From Nitrososphaeraceae archaeon (GTDB taxonomy: Archaea; Thermoproteota; Nitrososphaeria; Nitrososphaerales; Nitrososphaeraceae), in the NCBI GenBank assembly GCA_025937665.1, contig JAICQW010000107.1, positions 1-6,066 on the forward strand: 6,066 bases of DNA. Reading direction: 5' to 3'. The notes below the pieces were generated by a model. That model made no database searches, was not told the origin of the DNA, and worked only from the letters and a program-made list of their open reading frames with translations. Positions 6,059-6,066 of the stretch are shown piece by piece. The first letter of the stretch is position 1, and every line of letters begins with the position of its first letter. The translations under genes were made by a program, and so were the position numbers.

Positions 6059-6066
6059 CTTCCTTA

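Overview
The window most likely comes from the chromosome of an ammonia-oxidising archaeon (Nitrososphaerota/Thaumarchaeota). The elongation factor on the minus strand is an archaeal EF-2 (aEF-2), and its switch I reads RQMTI, as in crenarchaeal EF-2, instead of the bacterial-type RGITI. Starts are preceded by archaeal TATA boxes at short distances. The DNA is AT-rich with a long non-coding stretch, which would fit a Nitrosocosmicus-like soil lineage better than a compact marine genome. That genus-level placement is inference.

Layout. The left edge (1-70, minus) holds what looks like the first 23 codons of a gene that leaves the window. About 865 bases (71-935) then carry no convincing gene. 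They contain a sequence resembling the 3' end of a tRNA (765-789), and a dyad plus TATA box that probably drive the next gene. Two plus-strand genes follow, 39 bases apart: a zinc metallopeptidase related to the M3 (thimet oligopeptidase/PepF) family (936-2378) and a six-helix cation diffusion facilitator (CDF) metal transporter (2418-3407). They are probably one transcription unit. A short convergent gap separates them from a minus-strand gene for a 73-residue protein with three CxxC pairs and a His/Cys tail, probably binding two zinc ions (3446-3667). It has its own TATA box and an upstream dyad. The right third is the complete aEF-2 gene (3819-6020, minus) with its start and promoter just inside the window edge.

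How the parts relate. aEF-2 is the translocation GTPase of the ribosome and keeps all GTPase motifs and the diphthamide histidine. The peptidase-CDF pair and the facing zinc-ribbon gene share a metal theme: a zinc enzyme, a divalent-metal transporter and a zinc-binding small protein. A functional link between them is inference from proximity. No CRISPR array, insertion sequence, rRNA or intact tRNA was seen. The least ordinary signals are the orphan tRNA-like 3' end, the peptidase with an unrecognisable N-terminal half, the CDF protein with an altered metal site in helix 5, and the two promoter dyads.
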